Positions 13,158 to 15,238 of a stretch of 15,238 nucleotides of DNA are shown here, piece by piece (the stretch's first letter is position 1; every line of letters begins with the position of its first letter). Source of the stretch: QHXQ01 sp036389375 (GTDB lineage Bacteria > Acidobacteriota > Blastocatellia > Pyrinomonadales > Pyrinomonadaceae). The notes under the pieces were generated by a model. It saw only the letters and a list, made by a program, of their open reading frames with translations. It did not search any database and had not been told where the DNA came from. Both the position numbers and the translations under genes were made by a program. The stretch spans positions 1 to 15,238 of the forward strand of contig DASVQA010000080.1 of the NCBI GenBank assembly GCA_036389375.1. Direction: 5' to 3'.

Positions 13158-15074
13158 CTAAAGAATCAGGCGGCGGTCGCCCGCGCGCCGCGTGATGCGC
13201 GCGCGATCCAGGTATTCCAGCAAAGGGATAGCGTACTTGCGCGAGACGCCCGCTAGTTCTTTGAAGGCGGCCACGTCAATCAGGCGTTCGGGTTCGTGCC
13301 CGGCGGCGAAGGCGCGCAAGTCCGCGACGAGTTGGTCAAGCGCGGCGCGATGGCAGAACAGGTCGTTTGTCACGCGCACGAGCGCGCCCGCGTCGAGCAG
13401 GAGTTGCAAAAGTTTCCGCCCGTGCGTGCGCGCCGTCTGCCCGTCGCCGGCCCGGGCGAGTGCTTCATCCAACGTCAGCGCTTCGAGCCGCGCCGCGTGA
13501 TAGACGGCTTCGAGCCGTGCGCGCAACTCTTCATCCGCCGGCGAGAGCGCCAGACTGTGCGCGGCGGCGCGCACCACATCGCGCTCGGCAACGAGCGCGC
13601 CCTCGCTTTCCGCGTGCGTCAGCACTGCGCGAAAGACTTCGGGCGGCGCGTGCGCGCACACGCGTTCGCGCAGCGTCTCGCGCGCAAGGCCACGCTGCAA
13701 AGGCTCGCGCGCGTGATGCGCCGCAACTTCGGCAACCGCCGCCCGCGTGAGGCGCGCAAACGTTTCGCGCCCGACGAAGACACCGCCCGCATCTATCGTC
13801 TCGCCGCGCGCCTGCGTCTGCGTCAACGCCGCATCGAGTACGTCTGCGCGCCAGCCCGTGCGCGCGGCGAGGTCTGTGCGCGTTAGCCCGTGCTCGCCGG
13901 CGGCGGCAATAAAGATCGCAAGGCGCGTTGCATGGTCACCCTCGGCCAGTGCGCGCAGACGCGCCTGCGCGGCCACGCGCTCGCGCCCGCGTTGCTTCAC
14001 GCCGAAGCCGTCCAGTACGCGCCCGCCCGCGATGGTGCGCGCCGGTGAATAGGCGCGCAGGATGAAACGCTCGTCGGGCAGCGCGAGCGTCGGCGCTTCG
14101 AGGCGCAACTGCACGAAGCCGCGCGCGCCCGGCTCAAGCGCGCCCGTCTCCGCCAAGACCTGCACGCGCGCCAGCACTTCGGCTGCGCCCAGATGCACGC
14201 GCACCCGTGCACGCGAACGCAAAGCGCGCGGCGCATCCGGCAACAGTTCGACCTGTGCATCAATGATCTGCGTCGGGCGCAAGCCGCCCGCAGGCGCGAG
14301 CACCATGCCACGCTCAATCTCGCTCGCATCGATCCCGCCCAGATTGATGGCCGTGCGCTGGCCCGCCGTCGCGCGCTCGACCGCGCGCCCATGTACCTGT
14401 AAACCGCGCACGCGCACACGCGCGCCCGTCGGCAGCAACTCCAACTCTTCGCCCACCGCCATCTCGCCCGCGACGAGCGTGCCCGTCACGACCGCGCCGA
14501 AGCCGCGCATCGTGAACGCGCGATCAACCGGCAGCCGCGCCACCGTCTCGTCTGCACGCGCCGGTGCGCCGAGACCCGTTGCGCGCAACTGTGCGCGCAA
14601 TTCGTCGAGGCCCGCGCCTGTCCGCGCACTCACGGCGACGAGCGGCGCGCGGGCCAGAAAAGAGCCGGCCACCAATTCCGCCGCTTCGGCGCGGACGAGT
14701 TCCAGCAATTCCGCGTCCACGAGATCAATCTTGGTGATAACGATGAGGCCGGCGCGCACGCCGAGCAGACGCACGATCTCGAAGTGCTCGCGCGTCTGCG
14801 GCATCACGCCCTCGTCCGCCGCGATGACGAGCGCGACCGCGTCGAGACCGTGCGCGCCCGCGAGCATATTCTTGACGAAGCGTTCGTGCCCGGGCACGTC
14901 CACGAAGCCCACGCGCACGTCGCCGAGATCGAGTTCGGCGAAGCCGAGGTCAATCGTGATGCCGCGCCGTTTCTCTTCCGGCAGACGATCAGCGTCCACG
15001 CCCGTCAGCGCGCGCACCAGCGCCGTCTTTCCGTGATCGATGTGCCCGGCCGTGCCGACGATGATGGAGCGCAT
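13158..15074 (-). CDS. selB: Selenocysteine-specific elongation factor SelB
   Basis: A 638-residue GTPase. It brings Sec-tRNA to UGA codons when bound to a SECIS hairpin. GTP-binding motifs: GHIDHGKT (10-17), the G2 region RRGITIDLGF, DVPGHE (59-64), TKID (114-117); the domain II/III elongation-factor barrels follow. The C-terminal third, about residues 380-638, is the four winged-helix region that reads the SECIS, ending with the YAIPLLEYLDRARITRRAGDRRLIL winged-helix signature typical of SelB. I start at the ATG at 15074 (MRSIIVGTAGHIDHGKT), the family's normal beginning; no Shine-Dalgarno is visible. selA, selC and selD are not in this window. Its GC content is the highest in the window. 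Confidence 0.97.
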   Translation of the reverse strand: MRSIIVGTAGHIDHGKTALVRALTGVDADRLPEEKRRGITIDLGFAELDLGDVRVGFVDVPGHERFVKNMLAGAHGLDAVALVIAADEGVMPQTREHFEIVRLLGVRAGLIVITKIDLVDAELLELVRAEAAELVAGSFLARAPLVAVSARTGAGLDELRAQLRATGLGAPARADETVARLPVDRAFTMRGFGAVVTGTLVAGEMAVGEELELLPTGARVRVRGLQVHGRAVERATAGQRTAINLGGIDASEIERGMVLAPAGGLRPTQIIDAQVELLPDAPRALRSRARVRVHLGAAEVLARVQVLAETGALEPGARGFVQLRLEAPTLALPDERFILRAYSPARTIAGGRVLDGFGVKQRGRERVAAQARLRALAEGDHATRLAIFIAAAGEHGLTRTDLAARTGWRADVLDAALTQTQARGETIDAGGVFVGRETFARLTRAAVAEVAAHHAREPLQRGLARETLRERVCAHAPPEVFRAVLTHAESEGALVAERDVVRAAAHSLALSPADEELRARLEAVYHAARLEALTLDEALARAGDGQTARTHGRKLLQLLLDAGALVRVTNDLFCHRAALDQLVADLRAFAAGHEPERLIDVAAFKELAGVSRKYAIPLLEYLDRARITRRAGDRRLIL

Positions 15075-15080
15075 AAAGAC

Positions 15081-15148
15081 AGTGACGAGTGCCAAGTGAC
15101 GTGTGACGAGCAGGCAGTAGTTTAACTCGTCACCCGTTACTCGTCACT
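15081..15148. repeat. Nested inverted repeats of AGTGACGAGT between selB and the upstream gene
   Basis: An outer pair AGTGACGAGT (15081-15090) / ACTCGTCACT (15139-15148) and an inner pair GTGACGAG (15103-15110) / CTCGTCAC (15126-15133) are perfect copies of one GTGACGAG core. All four share the sequence, so several alternative stems can form. The outer right arm overlaps the stop codon of the gene entering from the right. Confidence 0.8.
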
Positions 15149-15238
15149 GCTCTTTGGCGATCTCGAAGTCGAGCCACTGGGCGGCGATGGCATGCTTCTG
15201 GTCTTTGGCGCGGGCGTCAGTAACGACGAGTTGGAGGA
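15144..15238 (-). CDS. C-terminal end of an unidentified protein
   Basis: Only the last 31 codons are in the window, ending at TGA (15146-15144). They read LQLVVTDARAKDQKHAIAA then QWLDFEIAKEQ. No family can be assigned from this. It runs in the same direction as selB and ends about 70 bases before it. Confidence 0.5.
   Translation of the reverse strand, partial: LQLVVTDARAKDQKHAIAAQWLDFEIAKEQ

Noticed and set aside
14062..15036. A 324-codon open frame on the plus strand inside selB
   Set aside because: Antisense to the SelB GTPase domain; translation is Ser/Arg/Pro/Ala-rich and low in complexity.
1..15238. CRISPR arrays, rRNA genes or insertion sequences
   Set aside because: No regularly spaced direct repeats, rRNA motifs or transposase frames with terminal inverted repeats were seen.

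Overview
The window is high-GC bacterial chromosome. Codon use, secreted small proteins with alanine-rich signal peptides, and the mix of GH3/GH5 glycosidases, HemB and SelB suggest an Acidobacteriota-like soil organism (possibly Blastocatellia). That placement is an impression from gene content, not a measurement.

Layout. 1-389 (-) is the N-terminus of a secreted GH3 beta-glucosidase-type enzyme. 680-1273 (-) is a small secreted helical protein, with a bidirectional-looking terminator at 566-590. From 1598 to 8105 lies the distinctive part, which looks like a compact uncharacterised biosynthetic or modification locus. It holds two tandemly duplicated small 2-oxoglutarate/Fe(II) oxygenases (+), a convergent SyrP-type TauD oxygenase (-), and then an operon (+) of three genes. 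Those are a 764-residue ATP-grasp ligase fused to a group III/DapDC-like PLP decarboxylase through a (Gly-Asn)5 linker, a translationally overlapping transglutaminase/papain-fold protein with a visible Cys-His-Asp triad, and a complete SET-domain lysine methyltransferase with a post-SET zinc site. No NRPS, PKS or carrier protein is visible.

8277-9180 is a short, lower-GC accessory patch. It begins with a tRNA-like RNA or tRNA 3' remnant (-) and continues with a small HNH nuclease (+) and a membrane-anchored coiled-coil ORF (+) whose end runs into a terminator hairpin and tRNA-Met(CAT) (-). The tRNA has a good sigma70-type promoter. The geometry resembles a decayed integration at a tRNA 3' end.

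9308-15238 is housekeeping and carbohydrate metabolism: hemB (+), then a minus-strand series of selB, a two-TM small protein, a multi-TM protein and a membrane-anchored GH5-type mannanase-like enzyme coupled to it by a TTGA overlap. The window ends with the last 31 codons of another minus-strand gene, separated from selB by nested inverted repeats.

Working model for the central locus (inference): amino-acid side chains are hydroxylated by the three oxygenases, an amide bond is made by the ATP-grasp domain, a carboxylate is removed by the PLP domain, an acyl group is moved or cut by the Cys-His-Asp protein, and a lysine is methylated by the SET protein. The substrate is not evident from the sequence.
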